From: Bathynomus jamesi
Taxonomy: Eukaryota; Arthropoda; Malacostraca; Isopoda; Cirolanidae
Assembly (NCBI GenBank): GCA_023014485.1
Contig: JAJOZX010000945.1
Location: 743,501-807,500 of the forward strand
Length of the DNA: 64,000 nucleotides
Direction: 5' to 3'
A program made the translations under genes and the position numbers. The notes below the pieces were generated by a model. The model saw only the letters and a program-made list of their open reading frames with translations, was not told where the DNA came from and searched no databases. Below, one piece after another: positions 1 to 9,908 of the stretch. Position 1 is the stretch's first letter, and every line of letters starts with the position of its first letter.

Positions 1-113
1 AGAGAGTGCAAGAGAGCAATTCGCTCACTTACCACGCCTAGAGCCAAGGTCCCCCAGCATTTTCTATGTGTGAAGACAGACCAATGCACGGAGCTGCTAC
101 AAGCTTGCGAGGA

Positions 114-118
<5 letters not shown>
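1..118 (+). mobile_element. 3' end of LINE family A (window-truncated)
   Basis: This stretch is the reverse complement of the tail seen at 18669-18790: the same coding tail and 3' UTR, ending in a (TA)n run. Family A is an APE-type LINE with several copies here. Only the last part of the reverse-transcriptase reading frame and the UTR are present, so nothing functional can be encoded. All family A copies in the window end in (TA)n, so the tract is probably part of the 3' tail or the preferred target. Confidence 0.75.

Positions 119-140
<22 letters not shown>
119..140. repeat. (TA)n microsatellite
   Basis: Uninterrupted TA dinucleotides between the LINE A tail and the PLE 5' repeat. Confidence 0.9.
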
Positions 141-145
<5 letters not shown>

Positions 146-147
<2 letters not shown>

Positions 148-222
148 TTTAACTGCAAACACGCAGTATAATTAACGTAAAGAACGACGCTTGTATAGGA
201 GAATATTCCGCGCAAGATGAGG
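146..222 (+). repeat. PLE 5' module, copy 1 of 2
   Basis: It starts TTTTAACTGCAAAC and ends GCGCAAGATGAGG. It recurs at 406-487 with only a few substitutions, and a related module opens the hairpin at 63268. In copy 1 the module leads into the tRNA-like unit. In copy 2 it leads straight into the PLE reading frame. Such partial tandem structure is a known habit of PLEs. Confidence 0.65.
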
Positions 223-249
223 AGAGAGAACGAAACAAATGAAAAATGA

Positions 250-322
250 GGTAACCACCCGGGAATCGAACCCGGGATCTTCCGATTGCCGGTCAGATAT
301 GATAACCATTACACCACGGGCC
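250..322 (-). pseudogene. tRNA-like unit (SINE head or tRNA pseudogene)
   Basis: Read on the minus strand it is 73 nt. It has a tRNA-type A box region (TGGTGTAATGGTTATCA), a five-pair anticodon stem (TCTGA/TCGGA) and a perfect T arm with the B box GGTTCGATTCC. Only three of seven acceptor positions pair, and the nucleotide before the putative anticodon is not T, so I do not call it a working tRNA. The downstream CTCATTTTTCATTT tail and the T-arm sequence recur in the perfect palindrome at 51291-51507. It therefore behaves as a mobile module. Confidence 0.6.
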
Positions 323-405
323 TCACACGAACAAATGCCGTAATTCTTCTACATACGCGCAGAAAAAAATGCCCCAAGGAGGCACCTCCCGCATGTCGTA
401 ACATT

Positions 406-487
406 ATATACATTTTAACTGCAAACGCGCAATATAATTAACGTAAAGAACGACGCTTGTATAGTAGAATATTCCGCGCAAGATGAG
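406..487 (+). repeat. PLE 5' module, copy 2 of 2
   Basis: Second copy of the module at 146-222, here fused directly to the PLE reading frame that begins at 483. Confidence 0.65.
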
Positions 488-1056
488 GAATGAACTAGAT
501 TTCATCCGAAAACTCCTTGCCAAGAATAATTTCCCTTCTAGACTGGTCGAGACTACAATAGGCAGAACCTTAAATAGACTAATAAGCCCTACAACTAGAA
601 ACTTAATTACAGTCCCCAAAGATATCCTGTATTTCACTTTGCCCTATATGGGAACCTCAAGTTTTAACATTAGAAATAAACTTTTAAAATTGCTCAAGGA
701 ATTCTACCCACAACTGTGTATAAAAATTATATTCACCCCGTCTAAATCGATTTACCATTTATTTAAATACAAGGATGTTATTCCTACACTTCTTAAGTCA
801 TCTATAGTTTATCAATACAAGTGTGACCACTGTATGGGGTCATATAGGTAAAACTAAAAGACATTTAAAATCTCGTATTTACGAACATCTCGGTAAATCG
901 GTCCGTACAAATTTACCCCTTGGCAAACCACCTAATTCTCTCATACGTAATCACTCGCACAACAATAACCACCCAATTTCACAGTCTAATTTCACCGTAC
1001 TTGCTGCTGGAAGCTCTGACCTTAAGCTTAAAATTATGGAGTCTCTGTTTATATAA
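483..1056 (+). pseudogene. PLE protein C-terminus with GIY-YIG endonuclease, frameshifted
   Basis: The first part (483-851) shows the linker typical of PLE proteins, with repeated basic/Leu segments and a YQYKCDHC motif. A frameshift near 835-850 moves the frame, which continues as GKTKRHLKSRIYEHLGKS and ends at 1056. Together these give the GIY-YIG signature (C-x2-C, then Y-x-GKT, R and EHLG), the nuclease domain that sits after the reverse transcriptase in Penelope-like retroelements. The reverse-transcriptase core is missing, so this is a 5'-truncated, inactive copy. Confidence 0.8.
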
Positions 1057-1329
1057 ACTAAAACCAGACCTAAATTCTGACGAATCATCGATAGATCTGC
1101 TATGTTTTGGTTAAGGTACTAGTTTATTTTATTTACATTTCAGTTTTAATGCTTTTACTTTTTATAATTTTAACTTTTTAACTTCACATTTATTTACCTT
1201 TTAGTTTTAATGTTTTACATTTTCTTAACTACTTTTATAATTTTTTTTTTTTAAAGTTTATTTTAAATTGTTATTAAGCAATTTGTATTTTGTAATTTTG
1301 TATGTGATTTGGAATTTTATGTTTTAGCC

Positions 1330-1366
1330 CTGAAGATGGAATTAGTGCATTTCGAAACGTTGGTAC
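1330..1366 (+). ncRNA. Hammerhead-ribozyme-like motif in PLE terminus
   Basis: In order it has CTGAAGA, a hairpin GGAAT/ATTTC with six-base loop (stem II), GAAA, then AC-GTTG-GT (a two-pair stem III) and the HUH-type cleavage position A before C. This matches the known minimal hammerheads of PLE termini. The expected stem I pairing next to the core is imperfect, so self-cleavage is not certain. The same motif occurs on both arms at 44619-44655 and 44783-44819. Confidence 0.5.
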
Positions 1367-1412
1367 TATTAAACCTTGAAGGTTGTTTGTATTTTCTCTG
1401 GTGTTCCTGTTC

Positions 1413-1415
<3 letters not shown>

Positions 1416-1457
<42 letters not shown>
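1416..1457. repeat. (TA)n microsatellite
   Basis: About 42 bp of TA repeats between the PLE terminus and the LINE A fragment. Confidence 0.9.
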
Positions 1458-1458
<1 letters not shown>

Positions 1459-1460
<2 letters not shown>

Positions 1461-1684
1461 CAATAAAGGGAAAACCAAATTATTTCTATAGCTATGTGAA
1501 AAGGGAACAAAAACAAGCGACGCTATCGGGCCTTTAAGGAAGAGAAATAATGGACTAACTGACGATCTAAAAGAAATATCTGAAATATTGAAAGCCCGCT
1601 ATGAATCACTTTTCAGTCCCCAAAAAAGTGACAAAGCGATACCTGGCATAGATGCATTCTTTGAAGAGAAATTGCAAGGAGAGT
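1459..1684 (+). pseudogene. LINE family A fragment, part before RT core (left piece)
   Basis: The frame reads through the region between endonuclease and reverse transcriptase, including FFEEKLQGE, matching 18284-18469 and 50244-50456 on the other strand. It starts abruptly at GCAATAAAGGG next to (TA)n, exactly the point where the copy ending at 18597 also stops. The piece is cut by element T1 and resumes at 4734. It contains stops and is inactive. Confidence 0.75.
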
Positions 1685-1692
1685 GTATAACA
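1685..1692. repeat. Target-site duplication of T1, left (GTATAACA)
   Basis: The octamer is repeated exactly at 4726-4733. Other copies of the host LINE carry a single uninterrupted copy of it. An 8-bp duplication is characteristic of hAT-superfamily insertion. Confidence 0.9.
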
Positions 1693-4600
1693 CTGTAGGG
1701 TGTGTCAATTTGGGAGGTGAAAATTAATTTTTGCCAATTCCTTCACTGAGGGGTTTTAAAAATGTTTTTGGATGTGAAGAATTCAAATCTGCTATTATTT
1801 TTTTGATTGCTCAACACTTAGCTTGGTAAATCTACGTTTGATTAAAAAGCACATAAATTGCTCTCGGAAAACAACATTTATTAATTTTTGCTTCTCAAAA
1901 TGTCAGGTAATGCTATAAAAATTTTAGTTTCTCTGCATAAAACATATCCTAGTAATCATAAAACATATCCTTGTAATCATAAAACAACATTAGAAAGTAA
2001 TGACATCCGTAAAAAAAAATATTTAAACAAGTTTCATCAAGTCTTGCTTTGATTCGTTCTTGGACATCAGCCGCCGACTTGCTTCTTGGCCTCTGATATA
2101 GCCCCTCACGTTTCTCATGTGTATACAGTATACACCCTGCCTGCTGCCTCTGTGACTTGTTTCACACCTCTCTATTGACTGAGCATGACAGGGCCACTGT
2201 GGAACTTGCATAGGCTTGTCAAAGAACTTCTTTACTTCCGCTGTAGTCAGTTTACATGTCAAAGGAGGTTCAAATACCCCGTCAGCGTCAGACCAGTCTG
2301 TCAGCTCCAACACGGAAGAAGCACTGGGGTTGATGGAAGGTGTCTTCCTGGGACGTACAGAAAGATCTCCAAGTGTGTCATCATCTGCACCCCTCATGTC
2401 AACAATCTTTTGGACACCGGCTCTCCTCTCCTCACTGTCATCTGAGCGCAAGAGTGTCTGGATTATCATTTCGCTGAATGCATACCATGCTGAGCGCTTG
2501 ATGGTTGGCAAAACAGCATCCACTACAGCCTTCTTTTGCAGCCTAACTAGCCGCAGCTGAAACAAAGATGGCGTGGGCCTTCCACCCAAGAGTGTTTTAC
2601 TTTGATGTTGAACCAACAGGGTAGTACACACCAACAATGTATTCCACTATCAGTCTTAAGTTGTTGAGGGTTTTGCCTTTAAGGCCATGTTTTGAAACCC
2701 ATATGCGACAAAGCCTGTTTGCTGTTGTCAACCACCTTGAATGGCTCACTGGACCAATTTCAAGAAGGGACAGATCTGTGGGAAGTTCTCCTGTCCTTAT
2801 GGCCTGTGTGATCCTATACCCGTACGCTTGATCAGTAGAGAGATCCTTTACGACATTGTCACTCAGTGAAGTAAGAGGCTCTCCAATTGAGAGTTTGGTG
2901 AATGAAGGATCAATTTCAAGTTCGGTTGCAGTGTCTAGCATCTTCCAATGTTACCTGTCCATTTGTTGTTAGACAAGGTCTTCCCATCCAGTGCTGTGAT
3001 CAAGTGTCGCAGGGGTAACTCGTTAGTGTGCAGGGAACAAACCAACCAGATCAGCTTACGGCAAAGCTTGACCTCTACCCAATGCATGGAACCACCCTCC
3101 AGCCAGTGTTAACATTTGTAGAATCACCTCCAATGGCCTGCAGGCTTTTATCAATGCCCTTCTTCTTCATGAAATCTACAAGATTATCAGCAATAACTTC
3201 AGCAGGTTTTTTCCTCGTTGAGCCTTTCTCAGGAGTGAAGTGGTAGAGATATCTTCCACCTGGCTCACTGCACACAGAATAATGCTCTTCTTTGATGATG
3301 TTGGGGAACTGACGATCTGAATTGTCTGCTTCAGCATAACTTTAGTTGTATCTTGACAGCCGTCAAAGAAAGATGCAGTCAATTTCACCCTTCTTACAAA
3401 GATCATCAAATTCCTGATCCAGGGATCTCATAACTTTTTCTTGGGCCCTCTTGACTTTATTGTGATCAACTCCAAGTCTCTTGTCTTCTTCAGTGATCAA
3501 GCCAGCATCCATAAAGGCAGCAGTGGTGATGGCAGCTGTGGCACGCAGGCCAACACCATATCTGATGCTATGCATAGCAACATTAGGTATTTCTAATGTG
3601 TTGTACTCTGGCTTTTTATTGGAAGTTGAAGACGTGCTTGGTATTTCTAATGTCACTTCATAACTTCCATCCTTTCCATCTTGAGCATCAGCTATTTGTT
3701 CTTCATTTTCATCAGAGAAAATTATTTCATTTGATGGCATTGAAACATCCTGCTTACTTGTCTGCTTATATTCAGCAAGCCTTCTTCTTTCGTCTTCTTG
3801 CCGCTTCTGCTTTTGACTTGTCTGTTGTGCTCAGGTTGATCTAGCAAGCCAATCTGATGTGGTCCAATAGAACCAGACTTGTCTCTCTGACCTTAATGAA
3901 AACAAGTTCCTTCACAGGGATCTTCATCTCCCTAGGGCATGTACAGTTAATGTGAGTTTCGTTTTTGCAACCAGCATCTGCAAGGCAGCCAAATTCAGAG
4001 CAGAGAACAATTTTACACTTGCAACTGAGGATGTCAAAAAGCTTGTCAAGTTTTGCAATGAAAGCCTCTTTGACATGTAGCTTTCCTCTCCCAAGAGATA
4101 TGTTTTTGGCCTGCTCCCAGCTCTCTTGGATCTTGTTTAAGATTGTGACTCGTGAATTTACAACGGGGGCTACAAAAGAACTGTTTGCTCGTTCCCACTT
4201 TCAAGCACTTTAGGGTAAATGTCCTTTGCAAGACTGCTGATGGGTAGTTTCTCACATCCTCACCACTTTGTTCTCTTAGCAGTAGCCCATATTTCAGAAC
4301 GTCTCGCAGAGTGGGAGTTCAGAGGGCAACAACTCTCTACCAGTTCCAATTAAGTTGCTCATATGTGTGAATGTCCCCAGTCTTGTCCTCCTTTTAGAAG
4401 CCATTGTAGGTCAATTCCCACTGGTTAGGATGGTAGCACTGACGGACAAGTAATCTTCAGCACACTGATGAAAATGTTTCAACCTGTGAAATAAGCAAAA
4501 CAGCAGTGCATTATATATACAGCATATATAATTATTAATATAATAATTATTATATAATTCCACAAAAAAGTAAAAAAAAGTCACTATTTTATGTAGCTTC

Positions 4601-4725
4601 TTACCAAGCAAAACTAAATTATATTAAATTAACAAAAATATCTTTCGAATTCCTAAGTCATGCTGCAACTTTTTAGCACCCCCTCATATTTGGGATTTGA
4701 AAGTTGAAAAATTCGACACACCCTA
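1693..4725 (-). mobile_element. hAT-like DNA transposon T1 (TAGGGTGTGTC termini)
   Basis: This 3.03-kb insertion in LINE A is flanked by the perfect 8-bp duplication GTATAACA. The ends are inverted: CTGTAGGGTGTGTC at the left and, read backwards, CTAGGGTGTGTC at the right. It carries one degenerate gene on the minus strand (2023-4404). Target length, TIR start and the protein architecture point to the hAT superfamily. I cannot match the transposase to a named hAT family, and a related element sits at 32012-34535. Confidence 0.8.
2023..4404 (-). pseudogene. Degenerate hAT-like transposase of T1
   Basis: Starting at the ATG near 4404 (MASKRRTR), the reading frame can be followed through at least five frameshifts. 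In order it has: a GTGRELL N-terminal block; a Cys/His cluster (CKCKI..., HINCTCPRE) that may bind zinc; a linker; FFDG..D (candidate first catalytic Asp); GGDSTNVNTG (candidate second Asp); SHSRWLTTANRLCR, with the RW pair seen in hAT proteins; KRSAWYA; and near the end QSIER, where hAT transposases carry the catalytic Glu. It ends near 2023. The catalytic assignments are inferred from order and spacing, not from an alignment. It matches the intact-looking frame at 33002-34189 in its N- and C-terminal thirds. Confidence 0.75.
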
Positions 4726-4733
4726 GTATAACA
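4726..4733. repeat. Target-site duplication of T1, right (GTATAACA)
   Basis: Exact copy of 1685-1692. Confidence 0.9.
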
Positions 4734-5440
4734 GCCTTTGATTTTACCCCAGAAGATGTAGCGACAGCTATAGGACAAATGAAACCGCATTCAGCGGCAA
4801 GTCCAGACAATTAGACTGCATTATTAATTAAAAATCGTAAAAATTAAATAGCTACACCTTGATAGTGGATATGGAGAACATTCCTAGACACTAGGGAAAT
4901 ATCGATTATCTTGAAAAGAGCAAACATATCCTCTGTTATTTAATCAATTGCTTTATTAATATTTTTAGATTTTATCCCCCCCTCTTTCCAGGTCCACTAG
5001 AGGTCCTTGCCCAGGGGATATAACCCGGCTTCCCCGCCCTCTCAGCGTCCCTGCCTATAACCCACCAAACAACAGTGGGAAGTAGAAAAGGAAGACTGTG
5101 TCGTTTCCCAAATTAAAGGCTAGTCAGGGAACATCCCCAGTCCTGAAGGAAAATAGTCTTGTTGCGAGAGGACCAAAACTATTTAGCCAGATGCCCAAGG
5201 AGCTAAGAAACACGACTGGTGTTGCGACAGACATATTCAAAAGAAGATTAGACGCCTAGCTCAGAACAAATCCAGATGAGCCGGGGATACCTGGTTATGT
5301 GAGGTGGAGTTTATAAAAAACTAACTCTCAACTTCACCGGCCATCTCGGGAGGATGGATGACAAGTTTGGTCTTCGTGAAATGCGGAATCATCGCACAGA
5401 ACGTTCAAAAGGATGAAAGGGAAGAAATATAGGTATATAT
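4734..5440 (+). pseudogene. LINE family A fragment, continuation and 3' end
   Basis: 4734-4935 continues the frame broken at 1684 (FTPEDVATAIGQMKPHSAA). A foreign or unaligned segment follows, and from about 5045 the C-terminal part of the same family resumes (RGPKLF, FKRRLDA, PDEPGIPGY), ending with the 3' UTR and a TA run. The reverse-transcriptase core between the two parts is deleted. Stops are frequent. Confidence 0.7.
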
Positions 5441-5445
5441 ATATA

Positions 5446-5451
<6 letters not shown>

Positions 5452-5498
<47 letters not shown>
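5452..5498. repeat. (GA)n microsatellite
   Basis: About 47 bp of uninterrupted GA repeats. Confidence 0.95.
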
Positions 5499-7020
5499 AC
5501 CAACAAATGCCAGAACTGTCAGTTTCGCCTTCAGGTAGTATGATCTTGCGTTTGACATAACAATATCGAAATTTGCTATGAAGACTCTTCACAAATATTT
5601 TTCAGGTTTTTTACTTTTAGCTACAGGTATTATTACTTCACTTCTAATCACGAACAAAAAATCTGATATAAAGGTTTCAACAAACCCCGTTATCGGCCAA
5701 GCTCAGATAGATGAGATAGGGAAAATTTATATTTTTGTACAAAATATACAATACAGATTATCTAATCATTAGGAAGTTCATTAACATATAAATAACTTAA
5801 CTAACACCTAGCTGCTGCTGAGCTCACTTATCTAACTCTGAGACAGAATGTAAGAAAATATAATTTTGAGGGGATATCTATAGACTGTAGTTAGGAAATG
5901 AATCAACTTCATTTCATAAGAATAAATAAATCCTATACCAGAGTATATTTCAGTATGAATATGTCATTTGTGCATCAAAAAAGGTGTACCTTTGGTGAGG
6001 TTCACAGACCCCAAATCAGACTTAGAAAGCTAATGAGTGTGTGTGTGTGGAAGATGCATGATGCCATGAAGCACAATGTTTAAAAACTCAAAGTTGAGAG
6101 TATTTCGCACATGTTCAATTTTATTGAATTTTTCATGGCTTATAATTAGCAGCTATTTTGTAAAATTATTTGTATTATAGGTTACACAACATAATGTATT
6201 GTAGTGTTTGATTATTTTTTGATCAGTAGTAGCCTGTATGGAATTATTTGTTCTTATGTTATATAAATTCTGTCATAGGATTTTGGAGATGCATAGTGCT
6301 CTCGCACTAACAGCCGGTAATAGTGCAACAGAGATATGTGAAAAGTGAACGAATTTGCGTTTTACGTGCACTCTGCGCGATAGGTTGTCCGCACTGAAAA
6401 AGTTTGTCACGTGAAGAGTTTATGGAAAAACAGAAAGAATCGCGAAAATAGGCTGTTAAAATATCATTCATATATTAGCATTATAAAAACTAGATGGTTT
6501 TACGAGCGTGAAGTATGTGAACTTTTATTTGGGGTTCCTGTTTGTTCATGTAATTTAGAACACTACAAACGTGTCATCTGTTTGTAGGAGTGATCTCTGT
6601 TGTACGGTTTTTGGCATTTAGACAGAATGATTCCCCTTTATTCTCAAATATACACTGTAAAAGAGCATGAAGCCGACATTCTACCAGAAACTCTAATAGT
6701 TGTATAACTCACAAATTACTGAGTGGGTCTTGCTGGGGAGATTCTCAAGTCGTTCCGTTTCCATCTACATTTTTATTTTTGGTTATCTATTTATTCATTC
6801 TTCTAGCGTCGTACGATTGTTTGTTAAGACTCATTCTATGCCGTTACATGATCATATGCGTGTGTATTCAAATTCTAACATTCCCAACCCTTATCAGCCC
6901 CTAGTCGGCTTGTAAAGAATGAGTTGCTGTATGCGAAAATTTCATTCATAAAGAATTACTATTTCTATTTTCTTTGCTTTGCTAAATTCTTTCTTTCTTT
7001 GTTGTATGTATATATGTATA
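5499..7020. other. No gene recognised
   Basis: AT-rich DNA of about 1.5 kb. I see only short open frames (for example 5898-6083) without recognisable motifs or splice-site support, no terminal inverted repeats, and a short GTGTGT run near 6037. Confidence 0.5.
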
Positions 7021-7024
7021 TATA

Positions 7025-7093
7025 AATGAGGCAGGGTGCTGCATAGGGGTCGTCCGTAGGTCGACCCTGAACCATTGTTCGAACTCACATAAA
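7025..7093 (+). mobile_element. 3' tail of LINE family C
   Basis: ATGAGGCRGGRTGCTGCA followed by TCGACCCTGAACC matches, in reverse complement, the 3' end of the LINE C copy at 41030-41090. It is followed by (TA)n, as that copy is by TA-rich DNA. Confidence 0.7.
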
Positions 7094-7287
7094 GTAGGTA
7101 TATATATATATATATATATATGTTAGGGATGTACCGTAGTAACGGTATGGTATCGGCAGTATCGGCCTGTGTTTAGAGTATCGGTATCGGTATCGACCGA
7201 TACTGCCGATACTTTTCCAAGTTATCATTTTAAAATTAATATTTAATTATTTGTAAAATGCAATTCAATAAATTTTCATTTGAATAG

Positions 7288-9370
7288 ACTTCTTGTTGTT
7301 GGTTAGCCGATCAGCCCACCCTAATCGAGCAAGCCGGCGGCACGCAGGTAACCGATCGCCCTCTCCGGAGTGGACCAGAAGTTCAGGGCACTAGTGATGT
7401 TGTGTTGTGTTCGTTGTTGTGCTAGAGCGGTACAGTCTGTCATAATGTGTTCAATTGTTTGTGGTGTGTCCTGGCACAGGTGACAGGTGTCGTCTGTGGA
7501 GTTGTCTAGTTGTGTTTATATGTCTGTAAGTTGGGGTGATGTGCACGTCGGAATCGTGCTAAGTTAACTCGATCCGATCTGCTCAGGCTGGTCTCTGACC
7601 TGTTAATGGGTGGCGGCTTCGCACCTAGGATCGCATTTGGACCGACTCGTGCCAGTGCTTCGTGGGTTAGGTGTGTGTGCATGTGTTTTCTGTACTGAGT
7701 GATGTCTGTGGGGCGTGGTATGGAATTGAGTATTTCGTTATAATGTCTCGCTGGTGTTACCTTAATGGTGCGAGGTGTCGGTGCATGATTGTACATGTAG
7801 TGGCAAGGGTGTTGTGGGTTACTTGTCGCTGCTGCCATGAATTGTGTTCCCCTCATGTTTAAATGTTCTCAAACTTTCAGTATTTTTGTTTCTGTGTGCA
7901 GGTGTTCTGGTGTTGTTTGAGTGCATCCTGTAATGATACGAAGTGCGTTGATTTGTATTGTCTGAAGGTGTTTATGTGTGTGTTTGAGATAATGGGTGCC
8001 CAGCATGAGCTAGCATAGTCCATAACTGAGCGAATATATTGTATGTATATGAGTGATGTTGTTTCCTGCTGGTGTCCGAAGTTTGTGCCTGTTAGTACCC
8101 TAAGCGTGTTAAGTCTTGCGTACATTTGTTTTTAATGTCCTGAATGTGGTTTGCAAAAGATAATGATGTGTTGTATGTGACCAAAGTATTTTGGTCCTGT
8201 GAGTGTGTGGAATGTTGGTGTTGTTTAGTGTAAGCTGTGGAGTTATCTGGTGTCCTTTCTATTGCTTGTAAGTAAGGTGATGGTTGATTTTGTGGGCGCT
8301 ACTTTGAGTATATTGTGTGTAAGCCAGTCTTAATTACTGTTTATGTGTGTTTGTACGTTATTTGTAGCGGTGTCGATATTGTTGTGGGTGGATGTTAGAG
8401 TGATGTCATCTGCATATGATGATAAGGTAAGCTTGTTATCTATGGGTGTTGGAATGTCATGCATGTATAAGTTGAAGAGTGTTGATGAGAGAACAGAGCC
8501 TTGAGGGACCCCGTTCGGAAAAAGCTTGTTTTTGGATGACTTGCCATTAAATGTGACATGTGAGTTATCTTCCTGAACGATAGTTGCTCAGCCACCTTTT
8601 GGTGTTATTGTGCATGTTTGTGTTGAGTATTTGTTTATGAGAGGGAAGCGTGGAATAGCATCAAATGCTTTACTAATGTCTATTGTTGCTAATAGTGTAC
8701 GTTGAGCTGGTCGTCTGGAGTTGATGCCATCCATGATTTGCTGCGTGATGTTAGTGAGTAATGTCGTGGTTGAGTGGTGAGGTCTGAATCCATGTTGAGT
8801 AGGCGATAGTGGTATGTGTGGGTTGGTGATTTGTAAAATTAGTCTTTCTGTTATTTTGGAGGGTGTGCATAGCAAAGTAATGGGTCTATAGGAAGCTGGT
8901 TCTGTTGGATTTTTGTTTGGTTTGAGGAGTTTAATAATTTTACCTTGTTTCCATATGTCAGGAATAATACAGTGTTGGTATGAATATGTGCTGATATTTG
9001 TGAGAGCTAGTATTCCCTGTGGACCCAAGTGTTTAAGGTGTATGTTAGATATGTTGTCTGGTCCAGTAGCCTTCGAATTCTTAATGTTTTTGATGATGTG
9101 GGTGGTCTGGTCTGTATTGAAAGGTGTAATGGTTGTGTCGAGTCTATAGGTTTTCTTGTGTCTGGCTGTTTGTCTGTCTGCGTGTTTCTGGTTGTTTTCT
9201 CTGTTTAAGTGACTTATGTTTGTGTAGTGATTAACCAGAATGTTAGCTTGTGTATATGTTGGGATATTATTTTGGCTGCGACAGATAGCCGCGTGTGAGG
9301 TGTGAATGCCGCTGTTAGAGTGAGTAATGATGTTTATAGTCTTGTATAGCCTGGATGTATCTGTGGTGTT
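7288..9370 (-). mobile_element. LINE family F, copy 1 (jockey/I-group type), 5'-truncated
   Basis: The 3' end lies at 7288 with a short AAC-type tail (GTTGTTG on the plus strand), as in the second copy at 59726. The sequence can be read as a reverse transcriptase on the minus strand, with the conserved blocks HGFRPHHST and AIDISKAFDAIPR at 8588-9028 and the C-terminal MRGTQFMAAA region at 7506-7856. Frameshifts separate the pieces. The 5' boundary near 9370 is where homology to nothing else begins and is approximate. Confidence 0.75.
8588..9028 (-). pseudogene. Reverse-transcriptase fragment of LINE F, copy 1
   Basis: This 146-residue open piece starts in the fingers region (SYRPITLLCTPSKITERLI), passes HGFRPHHST and reaches the first catalytic Asp block AIDISKAFD. 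It then ends at a frameshift before the YADD box. The YADD part lies in another frame around 8410 (read as SYADDITL). It is a broken LINE ORF2. Confidence 0.8.
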
Positions 9371-9858
9371 TTACTGTTGTTATGAATACATATGAAGTTT
9401 CATCATTTTTCATTCTTCCTCTTATTTTTTAAACTGCTACAATTTGAAACCTATTGCGTATCACGAGGTTATTACATCAATTTTTCACTAGAAATTAAAC
9501 ATTAACGCCTAGGGAGGACTTATATCTGGAGGTATACTTATGCAACGCACCTCGGGCCCCGAGTTGGCTAGAGTAATATAGTAATTAGTAACTATATAGT
9601 GGCATACGTAGTTATAAATAGTGTCTACTCTCTTGTGACTGAATTTATTTCAGTACGTTATATTTATACATTGAATGTGCTACAGTACGTACGACTATTA
9701 CTGTATAAATAATTATTGATAAAATATGCTTTTATTGATTTCTAAAATAAAGTATCGGTATCGGCAAAATATAGGCCTATTTTGAGTATCGGAGTATCGG
9801 TGTCGTTGGAAAAACGAGTATCGGTATTGGCCAAAATTGTGGAATCGGTACGTCCTTA

Positions 9859-9866
<8 letters not shown>

Positions 9867-9906
<40 letters not shown>
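9867..9906. repeat. (TA)n microsatellite
   Basis: TG/TA then about 40 bp of TA repeats between the hAT-type element and LINE A. Confidence 0.9.

Positions 9907-9908
<2 letters not shown>

Larger units (their letters stand above)
146..1415 (+). mobile_element. Penelope-like element P1, degenerate
   Basis: This is a truncated PLE bounded by (TA)n tracts. It starts with a repeated module of about 80 bp (146-222, again at 406-487), holds a tRNA-like unit between the two copies, then the C-terminal part of the PLE protein (483-1056), a T-rich 3' region, and a terminus with a hammerhead-like motif. The 3' terminus is shared with the palindrome at 44571-44869. The reverse-transcriptase core is absent. 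Confidence 0.7.
7124..9858. mobile_element. Non-autonomous hAT-type element carrying a LINE insertion
   Basis: The ends are imperfect inverted repeats, TAGGGATGTACCG at the left and TAAGGACGTACCG read inward from the right. Both ends are followed by self-similar runs of 'GTATCGGTATCGG'. The flanking octamers ATATATGT and ATATGTGT agree at seven of eight bases, although they lie in TA-rich sequence. No transposase was found. About 2.1 kb of the interior is LINE F (7288-9370). Confidence 0.65.

Noticed and set aside
250..322. Functional tRNA gene
   Set aside because: The T arm and anticodon stem pair, but only three of seven acceptor pairs form and the anticodon loop lacks T before the anticodon. 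The module is repeated in the palindrome, so it is a mobile relic.
1416..1458. Long Tyr-Ile (IYIYIY) frames at this and all other TA tracts
   Set aside because: They are translations of (TA)n microsatellites, not proteins.
2023..4404. Plus-strand frames overlapping T1 (for example 3965-4213)
   Set aside because: They are shadows of the minus-strand transposase, whose motifs are the only recognisable ones.
5898..6083. Small ORF MNQLHFIRINKSY...
   Set aside because: No motif, no homologous copy in the window and no regulatory signal.
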